Source: Thiorhodovibrio winogradskyi (lineage in GTDB: Bacteria > Pseudomonadota > Gammaproteobacteria > Chromatiales > Chromatiaceae). Taken from it: DNA of 64,000 nucleotides. The stretch covers positions 2,863,531 to 2,927,530 of the forward strand of contig NZ_CP121472.1 of the NCBI RefSeq assembly GCF_036208045.1, given 5' to 3'. The notes under the pieces were generated by a model that saw only the letters and a program-made list of their open reading frames with translations, searched no databases and had not been told where the DNA came from. How positions within the stretch are numbered: the stretch's first letter is position 1; each line of letters starts with the position of its first letter. Positions 36,449 through 45,476 of the stretch are shown here, piece after piece. Both the position numbers and the translations under genes were made by a program.

Positions 36449-36727
36449 ATGCCGAGGGCAAACGCCACCCGGTCAGCGCCTTCGGTTTTCTACGAAGCAT
36501 TGCGCCAACCCGGCCAGGATGCCCGTGCGTGCCTCGACCTCACGCAACAGCAAGACGCCACCGTCGCTACTGATGGGGCCACCGGCGCGTTTCGGGTAAT
36601 CTACGTCGCCAAGCACGCCGACGCCATCTATGTGCTGCACGCCTTCCAGAAAAAGACCCAACAGACCCGCAAAACGGATATCGACCTCGCCGCCAAACGC
36701 TACAAGCTAATTGAAGAAGCACCATGA
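36449..36727 (+). pseudogene. HigB/Gp49-like toxin, N-terminally degraded
   Basis: The last 45 residues ('GAFRVIYVAKHADAIYVLHAFQKKTQQT', in two recognisable blocks) are those of phage-derived Gp49-like HigB toxins. The preceding half is shorter than in relatives and lacks 'DWKPM' and the usual first strand, so the toxin appears internally deleted. It overlaps the antitoxin start by 4 bp. Confidence 0.7.
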
Positions 36728-37017
36728 AAGACGACGATACACGCATTATCGAAAGCAGTGGCAACGTCTTTGCTGATCTCGGCTTCGACCCAGCCGAGGC
36801 GGAGGTGATGAAAATGCGCACCGAACTCATGATTCGCACGGCACAGCAATTAAAGGCCAAGGGTTGGACACAAGCGGAGGCCGCGCGTCACCTGGGGATA
36901 ACCCAGCCTAGGGTGTCCCGTCTGGTCAAAGGCAAATTGGAAGATTTTAGCCTGGATATGCTCCTAACCTTGGCAACGCGCGCCGGACTTCATCCGGAGC
37001 TGCAGTTGAACCCGTGA
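36724..37017 (+). CDS. XRE-family antitoxin (HigA-like)
   Basis: Protein of 97 residues with a helix-turn-helix 'GWTQAEAARHLGITQPRVSRLVKGK' around residues 50-74 and 'SSGNVFADLGF' at the N terminus, as in HigA2-type antitoxins. It should repress its own operon and neutralise the upstream toxin. Intact while the toxin looks damaged, a common end state of TA decay. Confidence 0.86.
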   Translation: MKDDDTRIIESSGNVFADLGFDPAEAEVMKMRTELMIRTAQQLKAKGWTQAEAARHLGITQPRVSRLVKGKLEDFSLDMLLTLATRAGLHPELQLNP

Positions 37018-37101
37018 GGGATCTTTCTACGCCATAGATGTCACCAGAAGATATCACCGCAACCCACTCGAACTCTAATTCTTCAGTTTAAGACAAAATT
37101 T

Positions 37102-37365
37102 ATGGACAAAAAGACGAATCAAGTTGCCCCGCTTGAATACCTTGATGGTCGAATCACCATCCATCCTGACATCTGTAATGGCCACCCGACGATCCGCGGG
37201 CTGCGCATCACGGCCGAGACCATTCTCGATTACCTCAGCGCCGGAGAAGCCCGAGAAGAGATCCTTTCTCAATATCCATCGCTCGAACCAGCGGATATCG
37301 ATGCTTGCTTGCGCTTTGCCACCAATTTGATGACACATCGCTACCAGCTGCAAAATGTCGCCTGA
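37102..37365 (+). CDS. DUF433 antitoxin-like protein
   Basis: Protein of 87 residues with the DUF433 core 'ITIHPDICNGHPTIRGLRITAETILDYL', a winged-helix-like DNA-binding family that is usually the upstream partner of a DUF5615 PIN-like protein. Its stop overlaps the ATG of the next gene by one base. Confidence 0.88.
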   Translation: MDKKTNQVAPLEYLDGRITIHPDICNGHPTIRGLRITAETILDYLSAGEAREEILSQYPSLEPADIDACLRFATNLMTHRYQLQNVA

Positions 37366-37706
37366 TGCAACGCTTCCTGATTGACGTCAATCTTCCGTAT
37401 CGCTTTTCCATCTGGTCGGGGGATAATTGCTTGCACATGCGCGACATTGGTGAGAACTGGACCGATACCCAAATTTGGGATTACGCCCAACAGCACAATT
37501 TGACTATTGTATCGAAGGATGCTGACCTCTCCGACCGGATCATGATCAGCTTGCCTCCACCGCGGGTCATTCATATTCGGCTAGGGAATATGCGGATGCA
37601 TGATTTTCATTCATTAATGACAAAACTCTGGCCGCAAGCTGTTGCACTCATCGAAAACAATCGACTGGTGCGAATCTACCCTGACAGAATCGAGGCGATT
37701 GGATAA
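37365..37706 (+). CDS. DUF5615 PIN-like (VapC-related) toxin
   Basis: Protein of 113 residues from ATG 37365. PIN-like acidic residues occur in 'FLIDVNLPYR' and 'TIVSKDADLSDR', typical of the DUF5615 / Mut7-C group proposed to act as nucleases. It is translationally coupled to the DUF433 gene, forming a type II TA-like pair. Confidence 0.83.
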   Translation: MQRFLIDVNLPYRFSIWSGDNCLHMRDIGENWTDTQIWDYAQQHNLTIVSKDADLSDRIMISLPPPRVIHIRLGNMRMHDFHSLMTKLWPQAVALIENNRLVRIYPDRIEAIG

Positions 37707-37917
37707 GGCTGATCAAGATAGTAACGAGACTCGCATCTGCCGACGACAGAGCAAGATGATCGATGCCGGCGACGCCAATAACGAAATGGGTACCACCAAC
37801 ATGGTGGCTTTTAGAAAGCTAGGCGCTTGATCCTTAGATAATGGCGTTTTGGTAAGTGCGGCCATACGCCCGAGTTCCGTGCCCGCGCGATCCTTCGAGA
37901 ATCTTCAGGGACTCGAA

Positions 37918-38036
37918 ACATCGAGGAATCCCTGCAGAATGAAGGCCACCAAGTCTCCCTCAGCAATGACCGCGCCACGTCGCAGCGCAATAGCCCGTTC
38001 CAGAACGTGCAAAGCCTCGTGAGCTACATCGAAGGT
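37918..38036 (+). pseudogene. Duplicated 3' fragment of the ACP gene
   Basis: About 119 nt nearly identical to 34154-34272 of the ACP gene (codes for 'IEESL.NEGHQVSLS.DRA'). The 5' half with the phosphopantetheine serine is missing. At 38036 it runs into an Rpn fragment, leaving a chimeric open frame from 38007. Confidence 0.8.
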
Positions 38037-38330
38037 CTACATCTGACGATGAACAATCTTTCCCATTCCCCAGTTCAGAAAGCCCATGCGAAGCTGCGTG
38101 CCATGAGCGCCGTTGAGGAGGACCGCTATTGGGCCGAGGCGCGCGACAGGGCGCTGAGTGACGAGGTGACGATGCTGAATGCCGCGCGGAGGGAGGGCGA
38201 GAAGATTGCTCGCCAACAAACCGCACTAGCCCTTCTGCAAAAGGCCCAGCTCGACATTGCCACCATTGCACTTTGCACCGGCTTGAGCGAGGACGAAGTT
38301 CGCCAACTCGTCGCCGATCAAGCGAACTGA
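38007..38330 (+). pseudogene. Chimeric ACP-Rpn fragment
   Basis: The open frame starts in ACP-derived sequence ('MQSLVSYIEGL') and continues from 38049 as the C-terminal part of an Rpn-family protein ('KAHAKLRAMSAVEEDRYW', then 'ALALLQKAQLDIATIALCTGLS'). The nuclease core is absent. A free-standing product from ATG 38049 (93 residues) is possible but would lack catalytic residues. Confidence 0.72.
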
Positions 38331-38476
38331 TGCAAGATATACCCCTCACATCACTGGCGAAAACTGATCTACACGAGACCCATCAGATGGTAATCGACAA
38401 AGTCATCCGCAGTGATCCCAAAGCGATTCTGACTCGCTTTGTGGCAGGAAGGTCAAAAACCATAATCTTCGCTTAA
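38330..38476 (+). pseudogene. Short fragment related to the 38.5-39.2 kb pseudogene
   Basis: 48 codons. 'ETHQMVIDKVIRSDPKAIL' matches 'ETHEMVIDEAIRGNPKAIL' at 39018-39074; the rest has no match. ATG 38330 overlaps the previous stop. Probably debris of the same protein family. Confidence 0.5.
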
Positions 38477-38547
38477 GGCAAGGCGCCGTGGCTGTGCGCA
38501 TCCACGCGCCCCCCCCCAGCGGTCGCCTGATCGGCTAAACTTGCCGC

Positions 38548-39230
38548 ATGGTCACCAACACCCGCGATACATCCAACCCGGATACTTCTAACAAAGCCCC
38601 GCTGCGCCAGTGGCACCGGGCCTTTGGTATCGCACTGGTCAATGTCTTCGCCGATGCGCCTTGGGTGGTCGAGCTCGAGCAGGAACTCGCCCTGAAAAGC
38701 CAGTTGCTTGATGTCGCCATCATTGAAGCCGCGGATCAACGCAGCCCAGAGCAGCCAGCGACCGAGTTGCCCGATGGACTGGGCAATCTACGCACGCATA
38801 ACCTGCTAACCTACAAATCACACCACGAAGCCCTCACCGCCTGGGTACTCTTTGCCAGCGAACAGGATCGGATGCGCCTGGGGCTCGCGCACTACCGCGC
38901 GCGCCACACCAACCCGAGCCAACACGGCCACTGGGAACTGCTCGAACACCTGTACCGACTCTACCGACGCGAGGTGCCTGAAATGGCCTAAACCATGGAA
39001 CAATTTCTGCGCTCAGCGAGACCCATGAGATGGTGATTGATGAGGCCATCCGCGGCAATCCCAAAGCGATTCTGAAACGCTTTAATCCCGAGGATCATCT
39101 CAATGGGCTTGCTCCCGAGGAGCGGCTTAAGGGGCTCGCTCCCGAGGATCGACTCAAGGGGCTTGATCCAGCCACCATCGAAGCCTGGCTGACCAAAGAA
39201 CGCAGCGGTCACTATCCGAAAAAGACCTGA
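38548..39230 (+). pseudogene. Rpn-associated hypothetical protein, multiply disrupted
   Basis: 38548-38991 reads as 147 residues ('LLDVAIIEAADQRSP', 'LRTHNLLTYKSHHEALTAWVL', then 'LEHLYRLYRREVPEMA'). The family normally has a longer middle after 'EALTAWVL', so an internal deletion is likely. A TAA follows where relatives continue with 'YTME', then a frameshift, and the C-terminal part with its typical 'APEERLKGLAPEDRLKGL' repeat lies at 39010-39230. I recognise the family from this repeat-rich C terminus but know no function. Confidence 0.65.
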
Positions 39231-39842
39231 ATTTTCTCGCCCAGGAGGGAATACGACGCCTTGCACGCGGAACAGCGCGGATAGACTTGAAACCCGGCGG
39301 AATACTCATTTGGGCGACCTTCCAATGGCCATTCGGTTGGCCCGAGGGCTACCTCAACCTGCAACTGCAGCTGGAGCAAACCACCGGAGCACTACGCGTT
39401 CACCAACTCCAGATTGGTCCCTGGTCGCTCCCACAGTTGCAACGCATCGCTAACTCTTGGGCGAAAGCCTACGAGTCTTTTCGTGCCGAAGAAATTGCTA
39501 CCGCCACTGGCCGCACGACCAACGAACTGCAAGCGGAACAAGACCGCCTAATCGCCCGCATCGAATCGGCCAGAGCCGATCTCGCCGAGTTTGCTGAACG
39601 AAACGACATCGTCAGTCTCGAACGGGATGAAAACCGCGCTCTCGCGGCTCTGACGGGGCTCCACAACTCCCTCGCGAAAGCGCGCGAACGGGTCGTCGAC
39701 GCCCAAGCGAATCTTGAAGCGGTGGATGCTGCCATCGCCCTCGGCGCGAACGTGGTGCCTGATTGAGCCTGAGCAAGCTATCTGAGGGAACTGGCCGCGC
39801 TTCTGAGCAAATTGCGTGAGGGAAAACGAAAAACCCCCTCAA

Positions 39843-39904
39843 ACAACTTGACGAAAGTTGTCCGAGAGGGCTGTCTCCGAATTTCGCCAAAAACCAGGAG
39901 ACAG
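39843..39904 (+). promoter_or_regulatory. Two hairpins sequestering the first RBS of the transposon
   Basis: Hairpin 1: ACAACTT (39843-39849) with AAGTTGT (39855-39861), extended by CCCTC/GAGGG. Hairpin 2: CTGTCTCC (39871-39878) with GGAGACAG (39897-39904). The AGGAG serving GTG 39910 lies in the second stem. Readthrough RNA from outside would mask the ribosome-binding site. Confidence 0.6.
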
Positions 39905-39909
39905 CACCA

Positions 39910-40503
39910 GTGTGTCACGCCTTTCTACACGACGCCAATTTCTACCAACTGCTCACTCGGATCGACGAGTCGATTGCTGAGGAGGCGCGCGCGCGCGGCT
40001 GTGACTGCGGTGGGGTCTTGCATCGCGCCTGCTATCCGCGCAAGCCCCGCGGTGAGCGTGGCGTCTTGGATGAGAGCTACCAGCGCCGTCTGAGCTTCTG
40101 CTGCGCCGAGGATGGCTGTCGGCGGCGCTGCACCCCGGCGTCCGTGCGTTTTCTCGGCCGCAAGGTCTACCTTGGGGTCATTGTCGTCCTGATCACTGCG
40201 CTCAATCACGGTCTCAGCGCGTCGCGTCGTCAGCGCTTGATTGAGACACTCGGTGTCTGCGTCCAAACCCTGCGCCGTTGGCAACAGTGGTGGCGGGAGC
40301 AGTTTGTCCAAACCCGCTGTTGGAGGGGATTGGCCGGACAGTTCCTTCCGCCGATCCTCACCGCCCATCTACCCAGTGCATTGCTCGAACGCCTAAGCGG
40401 CCGCGCGTTGTCCGAACGTGTCGTGCAATTGCTGGTATTGATCGCCCCGACCACGACAACGACAGGCTCGCCGCAGGCCATGGCCGACCCGCGGAAGATG
40501 TAA
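39910..40503 (+). CDS. Transposon zinc-ribbon accessory protein
   Basis: Protein of 197 residues from GTG 39910. Clustered cysteines (CDCGGVLHRAC near residue 32, then 'FCCAEDGCRRRC' near residue 72) form one or two zinc ribbons, followed by a hydrophobic helix-rich segment and 'LGVCVQTLRRWQQWW', a possible HTH. First gene of the transposon. Likely DNA binding or target selection, by analogy with other multi-gene DDE transposons; no specific homologue recalled. Confidence 0.7.
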   Translation: MCHAFLHDANFYQLLTRIDESIAEEARARGCDCGGVLHRACYPRKPRGERGVLDESYQRRLSFCCAEDGCRRRCTPASVRFLGRKVYLGVIVVLITALNHGLSASRRQRLIETLGVCVQTLRRWQQWWREQFVQTRCWRGLAGQFLPPILTAHLPSALLERLSGRALSERVVQLLVLIAPTTTTTGSPQAMADPRKM

Positions 40504-40569
40504 TCGCCCCGGTACGCAACGCCTTCTAGACTCCCAGTTCTGTGCAAAACACCTGAGAGGAGAAGGCCG

Positions 40570-41935
40570 ATGTCGGATGAACAAGCCCACGGCGACCCTG
40601 ATGGGTGGGCGCGGTTGCGCTTCGCCATTATTGGTCCCTTGTTGGCCGATCCCGCGCCGGGGGCTGGCATTGGGGCGCGCCTGCAAGCGCTGGCCGCCAA
40701 ATCCTGGCGCCATCCGCTGACCGGCCTGCCGGTGCGCTTTAGCTTCGCGACCTTGGAACGTTGGTACTACCGCGCGCGCGATGTGCAAGACCCGGTCGGG
40801 GCACTGCGTGCGCGCCGGCGCCGCGATGCGGGAGCGCCGCGCGTCTTGAGTGCGCGCCTGATGGAAACCATCCAGGCGCAATACCGTGACTACCCCGGTT
40901 GGACGGTGCAGCTGCACTACGACAATCTGGTCTCCTTGGTGGAGGCCGATGACACACTCGGACCACTGCCGTCCTACGCCACCGTGCGCCGCTTCATGAA
41001 GCGCGAAGGGTTGCACCGCCGCCGGGTCGTGGCACGCCAGACCCCCGGTGCCGAACAGGCCGCCCGGCGTCTGGAGGCCTGCGAGGTGCGCAGCTATGAA
41101 GCCCAGTATGTCCATGCCTTGTGGCATCTGGACTTCCACCATGGCTCGCGCCACGTCCTGACCCGCGGTGGTGTCTGGGTCAAGCCCCTGCTATTGGCGA
41201 TCATCGACGATCATTCCCGCTTGATCTGCCATTTGCAGTGGTATCTGGATGAGACGGCCGAGACGCTGGTGCATGGTCTGGGCCAGGCGTTGCAGAAACG
41301 CGGCCTGCCGCGGGCGTTGATGAGCGACAACGGCGCCGCGATGCAGGCCGAGGAGTTCACCGCTGGACTGCTTGCGCTGGGCATCCTGCACGAACCAACG
41401 CTGCCTTATAGCCCCTATCAGAACGCCAAGCAGGAACGGTTTTGGGCGACGCTCGAAGGCCGCCTGATGGCGATGCTCCAAGACATCGAGGAGCTCGACC
41501 TGCAGCGGCTGAACATCCTCACCCAAGCCTGGGTCGAGCAGGAGTACCACCGCAAGGTTCACAGCGAGACGGCCGCCACGCCGCTGGCGCGGTCGTTGGA
41601 TGCGCCCAGCGTGGGGCGCCCCTGTCCGGATAGCGAGGCCATCCGTGCGGCCTTTCGCTGCCGCGTCCAGCGTCGCCTACGCCCGCTGGGATTTAAGCGC
41701 GGTGGATCTGATCGACCCGCACAGTGGCGCACCGCTGTGTCGGCTCCATCCCTTGAATAAAGCCGCCAATGCCTCGGGCGAGCGACGGCGCCTGGACGGC
41801 GCGAGCACACCACCACCGTCCAAACGCACCACGACCCTGCCACCGCTGCTGCGCGAGTTGCTCGCCGAGTATGCCGCCACCGGCTTGCCGCCGGCCTATC
41901 TGCCAACCCATGACGATCCGGAGTTTGATGCATGA
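40570..41935 (+). CDS. rve/DDE transposase (IS481/Mu-like), C-terminal frameshift
   Basis: The main frame 40570-41760 (396 residues) has an HTH-rich N terminus and an rve core with Asp188 (LWHLDFHHG), Asp253 (MSDNGAAM) and Glu289 (AKQERFWA), spacing D-35-E. The expected C-terminal domain ('YARWDLSAVDLIDPHSGAPL') is in another frame up to 41935. The junction near 41677 lacks about 25-30 residues seen in relatives, so a deletion with frameshift probably inactivates or alters this copy. The last codons overlap the ATPase start. Confidence 0.8.
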
Positions 41936-42789
41936 ACAAAACCCTGTTGGCCATCTATGGACTGAAGTTCAATCCGTTTTCTCCGGAGCTGCCAACGGCG
42001 GCATTGCATCTGACCCCAGCGGTGGAGCAGTTCTGCTGGCGCATTGAGCAAAGTCTGATTCGCGAAGGCGGCTTTGCGTTGATTCAGGGCGATCCCGGCA
42101 CCGGCAAAAGCGCGGTGTTGCGCGTGCTCGATGAGCGCCTGCATCAGTTGCCCGACCTCAGCGTCGGGGCCATTACCCATCCGAGTTCCAAATTGGCGGA
42201 TTTCTACCGCGAGATGGGCGAGCTGTTCGCCGTTGACCTCAAACCGCATAACCGCTGGGGTGGCTTTAAGTTGCTGCGTGAGCGTTGGTTGGCGCATCTG
42301 CAAACGACGCTGTTGCGCCCGGTGTTGCTGATTGATGAGGCGCAAGAGATGCATCCGACGGTACTCAATGAGTTGCGTCTGCTGACCTCGATGCAGTTTG
42401 ACTCGCGCACCTTGTTGAGCGTGATTCTCGCCGGCGATGGGCGCCTGGCGGCGATGCTCCGGCGCGAGGAGTTGCTGCCGCTGGGCAGCCGTATCCGCAC
42501 GCGCCTGAATCTGGAGTCTGCCAGCCGCGAAGCACTCGTGGCTTGTCTGGAGCATGTGCAGCAGTGCGCGGGTAACGCGAGCCTGATGAGTCCGGAGTTG
42601 ATGAAGACGCTCGCTGAACATGCGTTGGGTAATTATCGGGTGTTGACGACCATGGCCGCGGAGTTGCTGGCGCAGGCCGCACGCCTTGAGCGCCCGCAAC
42701 TCGATGAGTCGCTGTACCTTGAGGTGTTTGGCGCGTTACCGGGTAACGCCCGCCAACGCCCGGGGGCCAAGGCGGCGCACGCCCGATGA
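41932..42789 (+). CDS. AAA ATPase, ExeA/TniB-like transposition protein
   Basis: Protein of 285 residues with Walker A GDPGTGKS (53-60) and Walker B LLIDEAQE (132-139), the ExeA/TniB/IstB-like pattern. Such ATPases choose targets and activate the partner rve transposase. Its start overlaps the transposase tail by 4 bp (ATGA) and its end overlaps the primase gene by 4 bp, so translation is coupled. Confidence 0.88.
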   Translation: MNKTLLAIYGLKFNPFSPELPTAALHLTPAVEQFCWRIEQSLIREGGFALIQGDPGTGKSAVLRVLDERLHQLPDLSVGAITHPSSKLADFYREMGELFAVDLKPHNRWGGFKLLRERWLAHLQTTLLRPVLLIDEAQEMHPTVLNELRLLTSMQFDSRTLLSVILAGDGRLAAMLRREELLPLGSRIRTRLNLESASREALVACLEHVQQCAGNASLMSPELMKTLAEHALGNYRVLTTMAAELLAQAARLERPQLDESLYLEVFGALPGNARQRPGAKAAHAR

Positions 42790-43565
42790 CGGCGGCCTCT
42801 CACACCGCGATGATGCTCGCCGCTTGGCACCATGCCGGTATCACGCGCGCGGATCTGGCGGTGCGCACGCCGAGCGCGATGATGCTGTGGTTCCAGGATC
42901 GCGCTTTGGATCAGCTGCCGCTCGGATTGGCCAGGGCGCGCAATGCCCATGGGGCGGATGTCTATATCCGTCCGGCTCGCGGCTATCCTTGGCCAATGGT
43001 GTTTCTCGATGATGTCGCCCCGGCAATGGCGCACCGCGTCGCCAAGCACTATGCCGTCCTGGTGGTGCGGACTTCGACCCTCGGGGGCTGTCATCTGTGG
43101 CTACAACTGACCCGCGCGCTTGATGAGAGACAGCGCGCCCAGGTGCAGCGTTGGCTGATTCCGCGTGTGGGCGCTGATCCGGGCTCAGTCTCTGGTGAGC
43201 ATCTCGGTCGGCTGGCGGGGATAAAGAATGCCAAACGCGGCGGGGAGTGGGTCAATGTTCTTCACCGCCCAGGCCCTCGGGAGCGGGTCTGGGATCCGAC
43301 GCCAGCTTTGCCAACGACCGCTGCGCCTCGGGCGAAACCGCCCGCTCGCAAACAGGACTCACGCGCGCCTTCCTCCGCCGGCGACAGCTCGGAGTCAGCC
43401 CGCGAATGGGGCTGGGTCCGCGGCGCACTCGAGGCCGGTCTGTCACCAACCACGCTCTACCAGCGCTTGCTCGAGCGCGCTTCCCCGCGTCGCGGTGCCG
43501 ATGCCGAGCGCTACGCCCGCTATACCCTCTCGCGCGCACTCCGCTCTACCGCGCACCGCCACTGA
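42786..43565 (+). CDS. RepB-like / archaeo-eukaryotic-type primase domain protein
   Basis: Protein of 259 residues. The N-terminal 180 residues resemble RepB-type primases: 'WPMVFLDDV' as the metal-binding hhhDD motif and 'TLGGCHLWLQL' as the sxH-like motif, with 'HLGRLAGIKNAKR' later. A Pro/Ala/Arg-rich linker leads to a C-terminal 'SPTTLYQRLLERASPRRGADAERYARYTL' region, probably DNA binding. A primase as the last gene of a DDE/AAA transposon is unusual. Confidence 0.72.
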   Translation: MTAASHTAMMLAAWHHAGITRADLAVRTPSAMMLWFQDRALDQLPLGLARARNAHGADVYIRPARGYPWPMVFLDDVAPAMAHRVAKHYAVLVVRTSTLGGCHLWLQLTRALDERQRAQVQRWLIPRVGADPGSVSGEHLGRLAGIKNAKRGGEWVNVLHRPGPRERVWDPTPALPTTAAPRAKPPARKQDSRAPSSAGDSSESAREWGWVRGALEAGLSPTTLYQRLLERASPRRGADAERYARYTLSRALRSTAHRH

Positions 43566-44401
43566 ACCCTGTCCGTCTCTCCCCCTTGGGGGGCGCGTGG
43601 TTCATGATTCCCGCTCTCCTTAGTCCGCCAAGGATGGCGTCCCGCATTCCACTGGCAGTCAGCGTCCTTTAAATAGCTTGAAAATAGTTCCGGCGAATAG
43701 CGTTTTTACGCTCACCTGATGAACAACAAGCAGACCTCGCCCGCCTGCGCCGCGATTACGAGCGCGAACGTGATCGCCTAGATGGGCTACTCGGGCGGTT
43801 CACCCTCCAATACCTTCAGCGCGATCCGTCCCTGCGCCATCTTCCAGAGGAAGTGCGCCTGCTTGAGCGGGAATTACAGCGCGCAACCGAGCGGGCACGC
43901 CAAACTGTGCGCCAACAAGCCGTGCAGCAAGTCGATGCCGCCAAGCAGGCTGTTTCGGCGCTGGAACGCGACCTAGACCAGCAACAAGAGCAGGTTCAAG
44001 CCTTCTCACGACAATTCAAGCAATACCAATCCCTTGAAGCCGAGCTCGCCCGCCTCGACACGCTCCTGGCAGACACTCGCGACCGCCTCGCCCGGATTGA
44101 AATGCGCAATTTCGAGGATTACCCTCCGATCCAGATCGTTGAAAGTGCCGCCTTGCCGACGCGCCCCATCTATCCGCGCTACCAACGGGATCTTTTCATC
44201 GCACTTGGCGCATCCCTGCTCGCCGCCCTATTTATCACCTGGCTGACGGATAATCTTTCCGGTCGCGGACGGCCACCAAGCCTTTCCTACGTTGGGGTCC
44301 GGGTCGATCCCGGCGTGAGTCTGATCAGCCAAGCGAGAGTTGACCACAGTTCCCGAACCTTAACCAATGACCAAAATCCGAAGCAAATCTCTGATTTTTA
44401 A

Positions 44402-45476
44402 AATCATCTCTAGCCGGACCTCCAGGATTGACCGCACATCCAGCAACGCCATAAGCTAATCCGCCGGATCGGAGTAGGTCACCCAGCGCTAGCGCGCTAA
44501 ATATACTGGCGTCGAGTGGGTCAATGCGCGTGACAATTTGGCGGTGAACCGTGGCGGCTCGGCTCACTGGTGACGCACGGACAACAACAACGCGCCGGTT
44601 CCTTGATGAGATTACGCCGAAATACGCAGGCCTTCGCGAGGCTTCGGCAGGGCAAGTATAACTCGATGGAACGGGTCCTCGCCGACTCCGGTCGCGCGAC
44701 GGCCATTTGTGATATCCCGGTGCTTCAATCTCCGCGTCAACACGACTCCCAGGAGTCTCGGCAGAAATCACACGACACGCAAGTAAATCGGCCTCATATG
44801 AAACAAAAATCTCATTTCCAGCCCAAAATTAAATACGCCAATCGGACACTCTTTGGATATATAAAACGCAATAATGAACCGTAAAGCGAACGTTGATCGA
44901 AACGGCGCGTGCCCGACATCCGCAAGCCAAGTGGTACCACTGATATTAGTAAGCTTCCTAAGCACTGCGGCCCCTTCCGTGCCAGCCATTGCCCTTTTTT
45001 GCCAATGGTCGTAGCATGCGGCCTTGATCATAACTCGGACCATCCCGAGAGCATGCGCGGGCCATCGTGGCGGTAGGGTGGACAAGAGAAGGGCAGTCCA
45101 GCAACGCCGGCGCGACCATCGGTGGATTTTCCTCTCGCTTATCCACCCTAGTCCACCGCCAAATGATCAAGGGCTAGCATGCCAACACCCTGACCAAAAA
45201 ACCAACAGTTCTTGCCCGCTTGAATCACGACTGGAAACCAGAAAACAGTCACCAGATCGATCGAGCGCCATGGACGGCCCTTCGTAACATCTTCGTTCTA
45301 CGCGCATGATAATCCGGATGAGTCGGGCGATGAGGATCCAAACATCGGTCTTTTACCTGCTTTACTTTATCAGAAAGCGGATTTGGTGCATCGTGCGACA
45401 GTTGAGCAATGTCAAATTCCGTCGGGTGGGCTTGCATTTTCTATTCGTCGCCGTGTTATACGGAGGATGAAGTCAA
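44402..45476. other. Gene-poor region with transposon debris
   Basis: No supported gene. It contains CTCCAGGATTGACCGCACAT (44420-44439, continuing to 44456) that recurs at 31417-31453, a solo IS1595-type end at about 44943-44965 (ATTAGTAAGCTTCCTAAGCA), and a solo DUF6399-type IS end at 45020-45041. GGAGG at 45462-45466 belongs to the following gene. Confidence 0.5.
45020..45041. repeat. Solo terminal repeat of the DUF6399-type IS
   Basis: GGCCTTGATCATAACTCGGA followed by CC matches the left end of the elements at 51324 and 53209. No transposase sequence follows. Confidence 0.65.

Larger units (their letters stand above)
39764..43714 (+). mobile_element. Four-gene transposon (zinc ribbon, rve, AAA, primase)
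   Basis: 3,951 bp with a perfect 6-bp target duplication CCTGAT (39758-39763 and 43715-43720). The ends are inverted repeats matching at 20 of the first 29 positions (TGAGCCTGAGCAAGCTATCT / TGAGCGTAAAAACGCTATTC...). A CAAGCTAT motif is repeated inside the right end, as multi-site transposase binding ends often are. It encodes, in order, a zinc-ribbon protein, an rve-type transposase, an AAA ATPase and a RepB-like primase. Confidence 0.88.
39287..44401 (+). pseudogene. Chain-length-determinant (Wzz/GumC)-like gene, split by a transposon
   Basis: The 5' part (39287-39763) and 3' part (43715-44401) join in frame when the transposon and one 6-bp duplication are removed ('...GANVVPD-EQQADLARL...'). 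The product is coiled-coil rich ('NELQAEQDRLIARIESARADL', then 'ELQRATERARQTVRQQ') and ends with a Pro-rich segment and membrane helix ('ALPTRPIYPRYQRDLFIALG'), as in polysaccharide co-polymerases. The beginning is also abnormal: the frame extends upstream without a good start and its first 60 residues do not resemble GumC. It would set EPS chain length if intact. Confidence 0.75.

Noticed and set aside
37642-37830. 62-codon frame after the DUF5615 gene
   Set aside because: Overlaps the toxin gene in another frame and shows no protein-like features.
41932-43565. ATPase plus primase considered as a plasmid or phage replication module
   Set aside because: Both lie inside the inverted ends and target duplication of the transposon, and no origin-like iterons were seen.
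44570-44884. 104-codon frame in the gene-poor zone
   Set aside because: No motif, composition changes along its length, no ribosome-binding site.
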